This document shows positions 25,820-35,126 of a stretch of 62,383 nt of DNA, piece by piece. The notes below the pieces were generated by a model. That model had not been told where the DNA came from. It was given only the letters and a program-made list of their open reading frames with translations, and made no database searches. The stretch lies in the NCBI RefSeq assembly GCF_900177625.1, contig NZ_FXAU01000007.1:1-62383 (forward strand), written 5' to 3'. The position numbers and the translations under genes are program-made. The stretch is from Sphingobacterium psychroaquaticum. Lineage in GTDB: Bacteria; Bacteroidota; Bacteroidia; Sphingobacteriales; Sphingobacteriaceae. Position 1 is the first letter of the stretch. The number at the start of each line of letters is the position of its first letter.

Positions 25820-26656
25820 ATGAAAAAGATTGCTTTGTGGGGCGTATTATTGTTCTTCTGTATGGGAACGGCGCTGGGACAGGAGATGAATGTTGCTTCC
25901 TATAATATTAGATTAAAGACAACCGCTGATGTCGGTAACCTGTGGGACGACCGTAAGGATGCGTTAACTGACCTGATAAAATATCATGAATTTGAAATTT
26001 TTGGTGTACAAGAGGCTTTCATAGAACAGCTTCAAGATATGGAGGTGCGGTTGCCGAATTTCGGCTATGTGGGAGTCGGGCGCGATGATGGCGCACAAAA
26101 GGGAGAACATTCAGCTGTTTTTTACAATAAAAAGCGATTTACTGTTATCAAAAGTGGTACGTTCTGGTTGTCTGCAACGGATACAGAAAAACCAAATAAA
26201 GGCTGGGATGCTGCTTTACCTCGGGTTTGTACCTGGGGTGTTTTTAAGGACAAGAAAAGCGGCAAACAGTTTATTTTTATGAACACCCACTTTGATCATA
26301 TCGGAAAAGAGGCGAGAAGAGAAAGTGCTAAGTTAATTATGATGAAAGCAAAAGAGCTGGCCAAAGGTCTTCCCTTGATCTTAACGGGCGATTTTAATGT
26401 AAATGAAAATGATGAAGCATATTTCACACTGGCAAATTCGGGCTTTGTGCAAGACGTTTATACCTTGTCTCCGCTTGTTTATGCACCCAATTCTTCTTTT
26501 AATGGATGGGGAAAAAGCCTGAAAAAAGCAGAGCGGATTGATCATATTTTTATAACAAAACCATTCAAAGTATTGAAATACGGAATTCTTACAGATACCT
26601 ACATGAGTAAGTTCCCATCGGATCATTTTCCTGTGGCGGTAACGCTAAGATGGTAA
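25820..26656 (+). CDS. Secreted endonuclease/exonuclease/phosphatase family protein
   Basis: A 278-residue exported member of the EEP (DNase I-like) superfamily. The signal peptide ends near TALGQE (about residue 21). All catalytic motifs are visible: ASYNIRLKTT (Asn), FGVQEAF (metal Glu), NTHFDHIG (His), LTGDFNVNEND (Asp/Asn), and SDHFPVAV (Asp-His). Such Bacteroidota proteins may act on sphingolipids or phosphodiesters rather than DNA. It forms an operon with the GDPD gene and is closed by the terminator at 26732-26772. Confidence 0.88.
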   Translation: MKKIALWGVLLFFCMGTALGQEMNVASYNIRLKTTADVGNLWDDRKDALTDLIKYHEFEIFGVQEAFIEQLQDMEVRLPNFGYVGVGRDDGAQKGEHSAVFYNKKRFTVIKSGTFWLSATDTEKPNKGWDAALPRVCTWGVFKDKKSGKQFIFMNTHFDHIGKEARRESAKLIMMKAKELAKGLPLILTGDFNVNENDEAYFTLANSGFVQDVYTLSPLVYAPNSSFNGWGKSLKKAERIDHIFITKPFKVLKYGILTDTYMSKFPSDHFPVAVTLRW

Positions 26657-26731
26657 CTGTTGGTTAATTCTAGCGTCGAAAAGCACCCTTTTCGATTTTA
26701 TCTATTACCTTTGTTGTTCGATAATAAAGGG

Positions 26732-26772
26732 AAAACAGGGCGTCTGAATATCCTTTAGATGCCCTGTTTTTT
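26732..26772 (+). terminator. Terminator after the EEP-family gene
   Basis: A 14-bp stem (26732-26745 with 26757-26770, one G-U pair, arm aaaacagggcgtct) followed by a run of seven T residues. Confidence 0.85.
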
Positions 26773-26804
26773 TAGAACATATCGACATACTAAAATAATA
26801 CCCA

Positions 26805-28061
26805 ATGAGTTTAATAAATTCGATCAAAGACTTTACTGTGGCGGAACGCTTTATGCGTTACGTGCAGGTAGATACCGAATCTGACCCATCATCAACAAGT
26901 TTTCCGTCGACGGAAAAACAAAAAGACCTAAGTCGGCTTTTAGTTCAAGAATTGTTGGATATGGGCGTTAGTGATGCGCACCTAGATGAGCACGGCTATG
27001 TCTATGCCACAATACCAAGTAATACTGAAAAGGACGTTCCTGTTATTTGTTTCTGTTCACATGTAGATACCTCTCCTGATTGTTCGGGAAATGGGGTTAA
27101 ACCACTGGTGCATGCGAATTATCAAGGACAGGACATCATACTCCCGGACGATAATTCTGTTGTTATTCGTTTTGCAGAACATCCCGATTTAAAAAATCAA
27201 ATTGGTCATGATGTTATCACGGCAAGTGGTACCACCCTGCTAGGGGCTGATGATAAAGCGGGCGTAGCAGAGATTATGGATGCCGCACGCCTCTTAATGA
27301 GCAACCCAGAAATTAAGCACGGTGAGATTAAGATTCTATTTACACCAGACGAAGAAATTGGTCAGGGCGTAAATCACGTCGATCTGAAAAAACTGGGTGC
27401 TGATTTTGGTTACACAATGGATGGAGAGAAGGCAGGGACAATTGAGGACGAGACCTTCTCGGCAGATGCTGTACGAATTAAGATCCAAGGGATTTCTGTG
27501 CATCCAGGTTTTGCTAAAGGAAAGATGCAGAGTGCATTAAAAGTTGCGGCCCAAATTGTGTCTAGCTTACCAAAGGATAGGCTATCACCAGAGACGACAG
27601 CTAAAAAGGAGGGTTTTGTGCACCCGAATGGTATCAGCGGAGGTGTGGATATGGCGGAACTAGATTTTATCGTTCGTGACCACAATACATCGAATCTTGA
27701 AGCGCATGAGCTAGAATTACGTACGATTGTAGATGAGGTTGTTAAACAGTTCCCTGGCGTAACCTATACGTTTACTGTGCAAGAGCAGTATCGCAATATG
27801 AAGGAAGTTTTAGATCAGCACCCTGAAATTATGGATGTGGGACTAGAAGCGATAAAAAGAGTAGGCTTAACACCGGAGCGAAGAAGTATTCGTGGTGGTA
27901 CCGACGGTTCGCGTCTTTCATTTATGGGGCTACCTTGTCCGAATGTTTTTGCGGGCGGCCATGCTTTTCATGGGAAGATGGAGTGGGTAAGTCGTCAAGA
28001 TATGGAAAAAGCGGTCCTCACAATTCTACACATTGTGAATGTTTGGGAAGAACGGGGTTAG
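26805..28061 (+). CDS. pepT: Peptidase T (tripeptide aminopeptidase)
   Basis: A 418-residue M20B zinc exopeptidase that removes N-terminal residues from tripeptides. Metal and catalytic residues are His86 and Asp88 (FCSHVDTSPD), the Asp149-Asp150 pair (GADDKAGVAE), Glu183/Glu184 (FTPDEEIGQG), and the late RGGTDGSRLS and AGGHAFHGKMEW (final zinc His). The dimerisation insert lies between about 210 and 320. Length and motifs match E. coli PepT closely. It has its own transcript after the upstream terminator; no clear promoter box was seen. Confidence 0.95.
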   Translation: MSLINSIKDFTVAERFMRYVQVDTESDPSSTSFPSTEKQKDLSRLLVQELLDMGVSDAHLDEHGYVYATIPSNTEKDVPVICFCSHVDTSPDCSGNGVKPLVHANYQGQDIILPDDNSVVIRFAEHPDLKNQIGHDVITASGTTLLGADDKAGVAEIMDAARLLMSNPEIKHGEIKILFTPDEEIGQGVNHVDLKKLGADFGYTMDGEKAGTIEDETFSADAVRIKIQGISVHPGFAKGKMQSALKVAAQIVSSLPKDRLSPETTAKKEGFVHPNGISGGVDMAELDFIVRDHNTSNLEAHELELRTIVDEVVKQFPGVTYTFTVQEQYRNMKEVLDQHPEIMDVGLEAIKRVGLTPERRSIRGGTDGSRLSFMGLPCPNVFAGGHAFHGKMEWVSRQDMEKAVLTILHIVNVWEERG

Positions 28062-28143
28062 TATAATGTTTGTAAACAAAGAACTACATTTTGTTCCCTC
28101 AAAATGATTAGTTTTGTTTGTAAGAAATTATTAATCAATAGAT

Positions 28144-28467
28144 ATGAAAAAGTTAGTTAGTTTAATTGCGTTTTGTTTTTGCAGTGTACTCCTTTTTGCA
28201 CAAGGAAATGTGGATGTAAAAGGTAAAGTAACAGACGAAAACGGTAAAGCGATTGCCAATGTAGAAGTTGTGGTAAAAAACACAACACAAACGGTAAAGA
28301 CAAATGACCAGGGAGAATATACCGTATCGCTTCCAGAAGGAAAGTATGTGTTCAAATTTACAAGACTTTCTTACGGAACAAAAACGGTGCTCGCACAAGT
28401 TGTTTCAAATACCGAGTTGGATGTCGCTTTAGAGAAAATTCACAACTCGAAAACATCACGCCGATAA
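28144..28467 (+). CDS. Small secreted carboxypeptidase-regulatory-like protein
   Basis: A 107-residue protein made of a signal peptide (MKKLVSLIAFCFCSVLLFA) and a single CarboxypepD_reg-like beta-sandwich (residues about 25-100; VKGKVTDENGKAIANVEVVV and NDQGEYTVSLPEGKYVFKF). It is the N-terminal domain of SusC-like receptors on its own. Role unknown; periplasmic or surface location inferred. Eight bases separate it from the nitroreductase gene. A TAGTTTTG string about 30 bases upstream of the ATG may be a -7 box. Confidence 0.75.
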   Translation: MKKLVSLIAFCFCSVLLFAQGNVDVKGKVTDENGKAIANVEVVVKNTTQTVKTNDQGEYTVSLPEGKYVFKFTRLSYGTKTVLAQVVSNTELDVALEKIHNSKTSRR

Positions 28468-28475
28468 CACAATAT

Positions 28476-29039
28476 ATGTCAAACGAAGTATTAAAAGCAA
28501 TTCAGTACAGAAGAACGGTAAACCAGAACAGTTTTACCGATAAAGAGATAACAAAAGAAGATATCCTTACAATTTTGGAAGCGGCCAATGCCGCGCCAAC
28601 CCACAAACGTACGCAGCCGTGGCGCTTTGTTGTGTTCCAAAAAGAAGGTTTAGTCAGACTTGGAGCAGAATTGAGTCGCATCTATAAAGCAGTGACTCCT
28701 GCAGAGAAGTACACCGAGGCTACCGAACAAAACATGGGAAAGAAAGCGACACAATCTAATGTGGCTATTGCAATCGTGGTTAACTACACGGGCGAGCTTC
28801 CCGAGTGGGAGGAACTTGCAGCAACAGCGTGTGCCGTACAAAACTTGTGGTTGGCAGCACATTCTATTGGTTTGGGGGGCTACTGGGCGACACCGGGACT
28901 AATCAATCATTTAGGAGGTTTCTTGAATTTAGAAGAAAATCAAAAATGTATTGGGCTTTTTTACCTTGGACACCACGAGAGTGAACCACGCGAGCCGGCT
29001 CGCTCTCCTATCGCAGATAAAATTCGCTGGGAGCTATAA
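28476..29039 (+). CDS. Nitroreductase family protein
   Basis: A 187-residue FMN-dependent nitroreductase-fold protein. The N-terminal QYRRTVNQNSFTDKEI carries the flavin-phosphate-binding Arg pair. AANAAPTHKRTQPWRF is the FMN/substrate loop, and GLGGYWATPG lies in the C-terminal flavin site. The length matches the small RutE/YdjA-like group. The natural substrate is unknown. It ends at a perfect bidirectional terminator that also serves the convergent anti-sigma gene. Only eight bases separate it from the gene before, so the two probably share a message. Confidence 0.87.
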   Translation: MSNEVLKAIQYRRTVNQNSFTDKEITKEDILTILEAANAAPTHKRTQPWRFVVFQKEGLVRLGAELSRIYKAVTPAEKYTEATEQNMGKKATQSNVAIAIVVNYTGELPEWEELAATACAVQNLWLAAHSIGLGGYWATPGLINHLGGFLNLEENQKCIGLFYLGHHESEPREPARSPIADKIRWEL

Positions 29040-29040
29040 G

Positions 29041-29085
29041 AATAAAAAAAGCGCATGTTAAAATTTAACATGCGCTTTTTTTATT
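29041..29085. terminator. Bidirectional terminator between nitroreductase and anti-sigma-like genes
   Basis: A perfect 22-bp-arm palindrome centred on base 29063 (gcgcatgttaaa with tttaacatgcgc, flanked by A7 and T7). It overlaps the stop codon of the minus-strand gene (29081-29083) and works for both convergent genes. Confidence 0.92.
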
Positions 29086-29722
29086 CTGGAAATATAATTT
29101 TTATACGACCCGCACTGCCGGTCCACTTAGGACCTTTGGCAAACAGCTCTTTAACTTCTTTCGAAATCGGATGATCGTTATCAACATCCGTCTGTATATC
29201 GTATGCCGTTCCTGAAGAGTTAACTTTAAAGGAAACAATTAACTCTTTTGTAGGATTGTTACCAGAGTAGTTCGTTGATAAGTAGTTGTCAAAAGACTCC
29301 CATCCATCAATTGGCTGTGCATTAAAACCAACAACAGGTTTACTTACCACTTTTTGTAACGCGCTATCCATCAGTTCCACTTCTGTGATGTTGGACTGAT
29401 CTCTATTGGGAAAATAACGTATCAGAAGAAGTGTGGAAACAGCTATAAACAGAACAGCAGCGACCAAACCGATTGCTAATCGCTGCCAGTTAAAGTAATG
29501 TCGATCCTTCAAAAAGGCATGTGCAGCAACACGCTTTTCCAAGCGTTGCTGTAGGAGACTTAGAGAACGAGCATCCACGCCTTTTTGCAGTCGGTAACCA
29601 TCAATAGCGTCCTGAAGAAAAGGATCTTGCAACGCTTCCTGTTCGAGGGCGTGCATGTCATCTCCGCTCATCAAGCCATTCACATAATTGTGTATTCGAG
29701 ATAGTTGATAATTATTTTCCAT
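29081..29722 (-). CDS. Putative membrane anti-sigma factor with TonB-C-like tail
   Basis: A 213-residue protein with a cytosolic N-terminal part (about 1-80, rich in acidic residues and NYVNGLMSGDDMHALEQEAL, which resembles the short anti-sigma segment), one membrane helix at about 84-107 (LAIGLVAAVLFIAVSTLLLI) and a periplasmic part. The last 60 residues (IVSFKVNSSGTAYDIQTDVD, KGPKWTGSAGRIKIIFP) read like a TonB C-terminal fold. Its start overlaps the sigma factor's end by 11 bases, the usual layout for a regulator-target pair. No zinc-finger HxxxCxxC is present, so the anti-sigma role rests on topology and position. Confidence 0.7.
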   Translation of the reverse strand: MENNYQLSRIHNYVNGLMSGDDMHALEQEALQDPFLQDAIDGYRLQKGVDARSLSLLQQRLEKRVAAHAFLKDRHYFNWQRLAIGLVAAVLFIAVSTLLLIRYFPNRDQSNITEVELMDSALQKVVSKPVVGFNAQPIDGWESFDNYLSTNYSGNNPTKELIVSFKVNSSGTAYDIQTDVDNDHPISKEVKELFAKGPKWTGSAGRIKIIFPE

Positions 29723-30260
29723 TTTTCTTCTGCTCCATGCAAATTTTTAAATTTCGCTTACCATTCTGGATATAGCTCTTTACTTGATTATAGTCAAAGC
29801 CCGTCGTCTCCATGATCTCTTTATAGCACTTTTGTTCCAGATAAAATAACCGTAAACAGGTTTCTTGACCGGGCTGTAGTTGTTGCAGACAGATGCTCAT
29901 CGCGTCAAAATCGGCTTCTACCCACTTGTGATCCCCGTCATCACGGAGCTTTTGCTCACTCTCAAACAAATGTTCTTCAATATCGACAAAGCTTGTACCC
30001 TTTCCTTTGCGCAACTGCATCAGGCAGTAGTTTTTCGCATACACGTATAGCCAACTTTTAAAATTGTCTACCTCGTGTTGACGCAATTTTTGAATGAGCT
30101 CTTCAAATATTTGCATAACAGCGTCTTGTGATTTTTCCTTGTCTTGCAAATACTTGAAACAGACCCCGTAGAGTAACGACATATAAGGCGTATACAGCTT
30201 TCCCAAGACGGCGAGATCCCCCGTTTGTTTATAGTGTAAAAGCAACTCCTTTTCGTTCAT
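29712..30260 (-). CDS. ECF-type RNA polymerase sigma factor
   Basis: A 182-residue sigma-70 family ECF factor with region 2 at about 25-85 (MSLLYGVCFKYLQDKEKSQDA, FKSWLYVYAKNYCLMQLRKG) and region 4 at about 120-175 (LQPGQETCLRLFYLEQKCYK, EIMETTGFDYNQVKSYIQNG). Such factors respond to envelope signals via a membrane anti-sigma partner, here encoded by the overlapping downstream gene. No TonB-dependent receptor or target gene is adjacent, so the signal and regulon are open. It is divergent from rsgA, with 171 bases between that hold no other gene. Confidence 0.9.
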   Translation of the reverse strand: MNEKELLLHYKQTGDLAVLGKLYTPYMSLLYGVCFKYLQDKEKSQDAVMQIFEELIQKLRQHEVDNFKSWLYVYAKNYCLMQLRKGKGTSFVDIEEHLFESEQKLRDDGDHKWVEADFDAMSICLQQLQPGQETCLRLFYLEQKCYKEIMETTGFDYNQVKSYIQNGKRNLKICMEQKKNGK

Positions 30261-30431
30261 CAGCGGTCTACTTTGTATTGTGATGCTTGAAGATACAAAA
30301 TTCCATAAAGGATTGTTAAAATTATGTAGTATGCCCCCTTTTTTATTATCTTTCCTTAGAATCGAGGCTTTAACTTTTTTTTCCGATTTTTGTAGTACGA
30401 TGGATATATATCAAGCACAAATTCTATAGAT

Positions 30432-31352
30432 ATGCGGGGGTTGGTTACTAAGTCAACTGGTAGTTGGTATCAGGTATTGGCCGATGAAGGAGAACGGGTA
30501 GAGTGTCGTATTAAAGGAAAATTCAGAACAAAGGGAATAAAGACAACGAATCCAATTGCTGTGGGGGACTGGGTGGTGTTTGAGATGGAGCCCGGACAGG
30601 AGACGGGGGTCATCACGCATTTGGAGCCTCGAAAAAATTATATTATACGGAAATCGGTCAATCTTTCTAAGCAGACGCAGATTATTGGAGCGAATCTAGA
30701 TCAAGCAATATTGGTTGTAACTTTGGCCTCCCCGTCGACGTCTCTCGGTTTTATCGATCGGTTCCTTGTAACGGCAGAAGCTTATAGTATCCCTGCGATT
30801 TTGGTTTTCAATAAATTAGATCTCTTTTCTGAGGAGGGATTAGAAATTCTACAAGAATATAAAGCTATATATGAAAATATCGGTTACGCATGTTATGAAG
30901 TTTCCGCACAGGAAGGGACAAATATGGAGGTTCTTCGGGCAATTTTGAAAGATAAAATTACACTGGTATCAGGCCATTCTGGGGTGGGGAAATCAACACT
31001 AATCAATGCTATTGAGCCTTCGGTCCAACTGAAAACAGGTGAAATATCAGATTGGTCAGATAAAGGGAAACATACAACAACATTCGCCGAAATGATTGAC
31101 CTTTCTTTTGGAGGAAAACTGATCGACACACCAGGAATTAGAGAGCTTGGCGTCGTAGACATCGAAAAGGAAGAGCTATCTCATTTTTTTCCAGAAATGC
31201 GTGCGCGTTTAAACACATGCCGGTTTAACAACTGCCAGCATATAAGTGAACCCGGATGTATGGTTTTAGAGGCGGTGGAGTTGGGCGAAATAGAGCCATC
31301 TCGATACGATAGTTATTTAAGTATTTATAATAAACAAGATAGTAGAGGGTAA
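30432..31352 (+). CDS. rsgA: Ribosome small subunit maturation GTPase RsgA
   Basis: A 306-residue circularly permuted GTPase that checks 30S subunit maturation. An OB fold covers residues about 1-75. The permuted G motifs are in the order G4 NKLD (127-130), G5 VSAQ, G1 GHSGVGKS (181-188), G2 KHTTT, G3 DTPG (232-235). The C-terminal zinc site uses Cys263, Cys268, His270 and Cys276. It probably stands alone; the AsmA-like gene starts 98 bases downstream. Confidence 0.95.
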   Translation: MRGLVTKSTGSWYQVLADEGERVECRIKGKFRTKGIKTTNPIAVGDWVVFEMEPGQETGVITHLEPRKNYIIRKSVNLSKQTQIIGANLDQAILVVTLASPSTSLGFIDRFLVTAEAYSIPAILVFNKLDLFSEEGLEILQEYKAIYENIGYACYEVSAQEGTNMEVLRAILKDKITLVSGHSGVGKSTLINAIEPSVQLKTGEISDWSDKGKHTTTFAEMIDLSFGGKLIDTPGIRELGVVDIEKEELSHFFPEMRARLNTCRFNNCQHISEPGCMVLEAVELGEIEPSRYDSYLSIYNKQDSRG

Positions 31353-31450
31353 CACACACACTAAAAAGTGTAGGTGCCTAAAAGAAGAGGTTTTGCAAAC
31401 ATAAGGGAAGGATACTTGTTTATTGTAAAAGGATAAAAAACAAGCGGCTT

Positions 31451-33298
31451 ATGAAGAATATTTGGAAGTGGATTCTTGGCGTTATTGTACTACTTTTTAT
31501 AGGGGTTCTTTGTGGCGGCTGGTATCTATCCCGAAATTGGAAACCGCTAGCAGAAGAGAAGTTAGCTGCGTTTGTAAAGGAAGCAAGTAAAGGACTTTAT
31601 ACCGTGCGGTATGATGCGCTTGATATTAATCCGACTATAGGTAATATCTCTTTCAAAAACCTAAAGCTCAAAGCTGATACTGCAGTCTATCGATTGCTGG
31701 AAGGGCAGCAAAAAGCGAGTAATAATATGTTCGATATCGAGATGAAATCGTTATATATTAAACGCTTTTCACTGTGGGACCTGATCCGAAACAGGAAACT
31801 TTCCATTAGCTCCATTGAATTGGAAGATGTGGTGCTTCATCTCACGAATAAGTATCACCAATACAACGATACCATCCCAAATACGGCAAAAAAGGACTTC
31901 GGAGAGAGTCTTAAAAAAGTGCTGTCGCAAGTTTCGGTCAATCGGATGGCCGTGGATAAAATTTCTGTTCGATATACAACACTTTCAGAGCAAGGAAAAA
32001 AAATAAGCGAGATTAAACATCATGATATCGCGATTCAAGTGGGCGATTTTTTACTTGATAGCGTATCGGCTCTAGATACGACAAGGCTCTTCTATACGCG
32101 TAAAATAGTTGTGGCTATCCCCGCATTTAGCCACCGTTTTTCTAACAATCCGTATAAAGGTAGCTTCGAAAAACTAGTCCTAAATACGGAGGAAAAATCA
32201 GTTGTGCTGACTAAGGGACGCTATGAACCGACAGTGACACCTGCGGCTTATTATCGTATGAAAGGGGAGAATAAAGCATTAACGTATTTGCGCGTAGATA
32301 GTTTAAGGTTGGATGATTTTGATTTTCATCGTCTTTTAGACGAACGCGCATTGGTATCTAAGAAGGTGTTGCTACGGAAGGGGTATGCTAAATTCTATGG
32401 AGATAAACGCTTTCCCAAAAAACCAGAAAATCAGATCGGTCAGGCTCCGCATCAAAAAATTATGAGATTACCGGTGAAGCTTATCTTGGATACGGTCGTC
32501 GTGCAGCATATGGATGTGGTATATACCGAGATGGGAGATCGCTATCAGCGAGAGGGAACAATCGATTTTATTAGTTCAAGTGGTCACTTGACTAATGTTA
32601 CAAATGATACATTAACGCTACAGAAGCATCCCTATATGCGAGCCGATCTGAAAACTAAGGTTATGAATAGTGGAGCTCTGCATGTGATATTTAGTTTTGA
32701 TATGTTGAGCCGAGCTGGAGCTTACAGCTATAAAGGAGAGGTTGGTCGCATGCAGGCGCCACCTTTTAATCGAATTCTTCACCCTTTGCTCAACTTTGAT
32801 ATTGCGACTGGAAATATTAAACGAATTAGCTTTAATATGCAAGGAACCGATCGCAAAACAACGGGTACCTTTTATTTTGACTACGACCAGATGAAGGTTC
32901 GATTACCTGATATCCCGCGGAAAAACGGGAAGAAGACATCGGGAAAGATTGTTTCTTGGGTTGTGAATCAGCTGCTGATCAACGATAGTAATCCGGATGC
33001 CAATGAGGTCTATCACGTCGGTAAAGTTGATTATGTTCGTGTCGCAGACCATACGTTCTTTAAAAATATCTGGAAGAGTCTGCTTGAGGGTATAAAGCAA
33101 ACAGCGGGAATTAGCAAAGAACGAGAAGATAAGCTTTTAGGGCAAGCAGAATCAACGGTAAAAGCGGTTGCTGAGACTAAAAAAATTATGGAAGGAACGA
33201 AAAAAGTATTGGGAGAGACAAAGAAGGTGGGGCAGAAGACAGGAACATTTTTCAAAGGGTTGTTCAAGAAGAAACCTAAAGAAGCAGAGGAGGAATAA
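31451..33298 (+). CDS. AsmA/DUF748-like envelope protein
   Basis: A 615-residue protein with one N-terminal membrane helix (about 5-27, WKWILGVIVLLFIGVLCGGW) and a large periplasmic beta-rich domain. Stretches such as RYDALDINPTIGNISFKNLK and SISSIELEDVVLHLTNKYHQ resemble the AsmA/DUF748 family, whose bridge-like members are proposed to move phospholipids between membranes. The C-terminus has a helical segment rich in Lys (ETKKIMEGTKKVLGETKKVG). It starts an operon with trkH- and trkA-like genes. Assignment to AsmA is by weak pattern only. Confidence 0.6.
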   Translation: MKNIWKWILGVIVLLFIGVLCGGWYLSRNWKPLAEEKLAAFVKEASKGLYTVRYDALDINPTIGNISFKNLKLKADTAVYRLLEGQQKASNNMFDIEMKSLYIKRFSLWDLIRNRKLSISSIELEDVVLHLTNKYHQYNDTIPNTAKKDFGESLKKVLSQVSVNRMAVDKISVRYTTLSEQGKKISEIKHHDIAIQVGDFLLDSVSALDTTRLFYTRKIVVAIPAFSHRFSNNPYKGSFEKLVLNTEEKSVVLTKGRYEPTVTPAAYYRMKGENKALTYLRVDSLRLDDFDFHRLLDERALVSKKVLLRKGYAKFYGDKRFPKKPENQIGQAPHQKIMRLPVKLILDTVVVQHMDVVYTEMGDRYQREGTIDFISSSGHLTNVTNDTLTLQKHPYMRADLKTKVMNSGALHVIFSFDMLSRAGAYSYKGEVGRMQAPPFNRILHPLLNFDIATGNIKRISFNMQGTDRKTTGTFYFDYDQMKVRLPDIPRKNGKKTSGKIVSWVVNQLLINDSNPDANEVYHVGKVDYVRVADHTFFKNIWKSLLEGIKQTAGISKEREDKLLGQAESTVKAVAETKKIMEGTKKVLGETKKVGQKTGTFFKGLFKKKPKEAEEE

Positions 33299-33344
33299 CC
33301 GTGGGCATGGTGTATGTCGTCCGATTATTTTAAGTTTGTAGCTA

Positions 33345-35123
33345 ATGGAACGTTTTATTGAATTATTACGGTATTTAGTAAAGTATAAAAACAACCGCAT
33401 AGATCAGATGATGTTCTATCTTAGCCTGTTTTGTATCTGCGTTGTTATTATACATATTGGATATACAACAGATGCTGAAGTCGCTGCGGTAACGGAACGA
33501 ACGATCTTAGTGATGTTCTACAGTCTGTTTGCCTTAACCTCATTACGTACCTTGGCGACCTTTTTTGTGGAGCGGAAGCTTAGTATTTCTCAAATATCAG
33601 GGTTGATACTAATTGCTTATTTTATGTTGATTGCTGTTGCTAGACTTCGCCCAGAGGCTTATTTTGCGAAGCAGGAATGGGTGTATCTTGGAATTGCGAT
33701 CTTATTTCTGTCTGAATTATCTCGAAATAGTCTTTTCTTTGATAATTTCTACTTCAACCCTACGATCTTGTTTGTTATCAGTTTCATTGCATTGATTTTG
33801 CTTGGAACGGTACTGCTTATGTTACCGAGAACAACGATTGTAACGCCCTTAAATTTTATTGACGCCTTGTTTATGGCAACCAGCGCGGTGTGTATTACGG
33901 GGTTGTCGGTCACGGATATCTCAACGAATTTCTCCACTTTCGGGCAAGCTGTGGTTATGATTCTTATACAGGTCGGTGGATTGGGGATTATGACATTTAC
34001 CGGTTTTTTTGGCTACTTTTTCTCGGGCGGATTTTCGTACAAAAACCAACTTATGTTTGGTGAAATTCTTGGCGAGAATAAACTCAATGATGTAATCTCT
34101 ACCTTACTGACTATTATCTTTATAACACTTCTTTTCGAGTTTATCGGTGGCGTCATGATTTTTTCTTCCTTGGATACAGAGCAGTTTGATTCCTTGGGGG
34201 ATCGGATCTTCTTCTCGGCTTTTCATGCCATATCTGCGTTCTGTAATGCCGGCTTTTCGATTCTTCCTGATGGAATAAACAATATAGGCTATCGCTTTAA
34301 TTATGCCTTTCAGCTTTGTTTGTCTAGTCTTTTTATTTTGGGTGGGTTAGGTTTTGGAACAGTATATAATTTTTATACGTTTGCCCGACACAAAATAAAG
34401 GGGCTTGTCAGGCGCCTCATTTTACGGAAACCGCATGCACATAAGCCACAGGTTTTTACATTCAATTCTCGATTTGTATTGCTATGCAATGCTATTGTGG
34501 TGGCTGTGGCGACTATAGCTTATTTTCTATTGGAACGCGGGAGCACATTGGGCGATGATAGTACGATAGCTGGAGAGTGGGTGACATCCTTTTTTATGGC
34601 AAATTCTTCGCGATCAGCGGGCTTCAATAGTGTGGATGTTAATTTCGTAACCGCACCGACGCTTATTATGATTGTTTTGCTCATGTGGATCGGTTCTTCC
34701 CCAGGTTCGACAGGAGGCGGGGTAAAGGTAACCACTGTTGCTGTTGCCTTGCTGAACATCTTCTCCTTAGCGCGAGGCAAAGAATCTATTGAAATTCATA
34801 AACGACGCATCGCAGCAGAGTCTGTAAATAAGGCTTTTGCCATTATTTTACTTTCGGTTCTGGCTATCGGAGTAAGTTTTATTTTGCTGAATTTTACGGA
34901 TGATGAAAAGCCTATGAAAAGTCTATTGTTTGAAGTGGTTTCCGCCTATACAACGTGCGGTTTAAGTCTAGGCGTTACGCCCTCTTTATCACCTTTAGGT
35001 AAGGTTATTGTTATTTCGACGATGTTTGTGGGTCGCGTGGGAATGTTAACCCTGCTGGTGGCTTTTATTAAGAATACACGGAACAAGAGTTATATTTATC
35101 CAACAGAGAAAATATTATTTTAG
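33345..35123 (+). CDS. TrkH/KtrB family potassium channel-like subunit
   Basis: A 592-residue membrane protein of the SKT (TrkH/KtrB) potassium transporter superfamily. Four pore loops are seen: TSAVCITGLSVTD, HAISAFCNAGFSI, NSSRSAGFNSVD and SAYTTCGLSLGVTP, giving the four selectivity-filter Gly residues. An N-terminal extension of about 110 residues with three or four helices is longer than in KtrB. The partner RCK subunit is encoded 3 bases downstream. A TAAGTTTG string 10 bases before the ATG may add an internal promoter. Confidence 0.92.
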   Translation: MERFIELLRYLVKYKNNRIDQMMFYLSLFCICVVIIHIGYTTDAEVAAVTERTILVMFYSLFALTSLRTLATFFVERKLSISQISGLILIAYFMLIAVARLRPEAYFAKQEWVYLGIAILFLSELSRNSLFFDNFYFNPTILFVISFIALILLGTVLLMLPRTTIVTPLNFIDALFMATSAVCITGLSVTDISTNFSTFGQAVVMILIQVGGLGIMTFTGFFGYFFSGGFSYKNQLMFGEILGENKLNDVISTLLTIIFITLLFEFIGGVMIFSSLDTEQFDSLGDRIFFSAFHAISAFCNAGFSILPDGINNIGYRFNYAFQLCLSSLFILGGLGFGTVYNFYTFARHKIKGLVRRLILRKPHAHKPQVFTFNSRFVLLCNAIVVAVATIAYFLLERGSTLGDDSTIAGEWVTSFFMANSSRSAGFNSVDVNFVTAPTLIMIVLLMWIGSSPGSTGGGVKVTTVAVALLNIFSLARGKESIEIHKRRIAAESVNKAFAIILLSVLAIGVSFILLNFTDDEKPMKSLLFEVVSAYTTCGLSLGVTPSLSPLGKVIVISTMFVGRVGMLTLLVAFIKNTRNKSYIYPTEKILF

Positions 35124-35126
35124 CGT

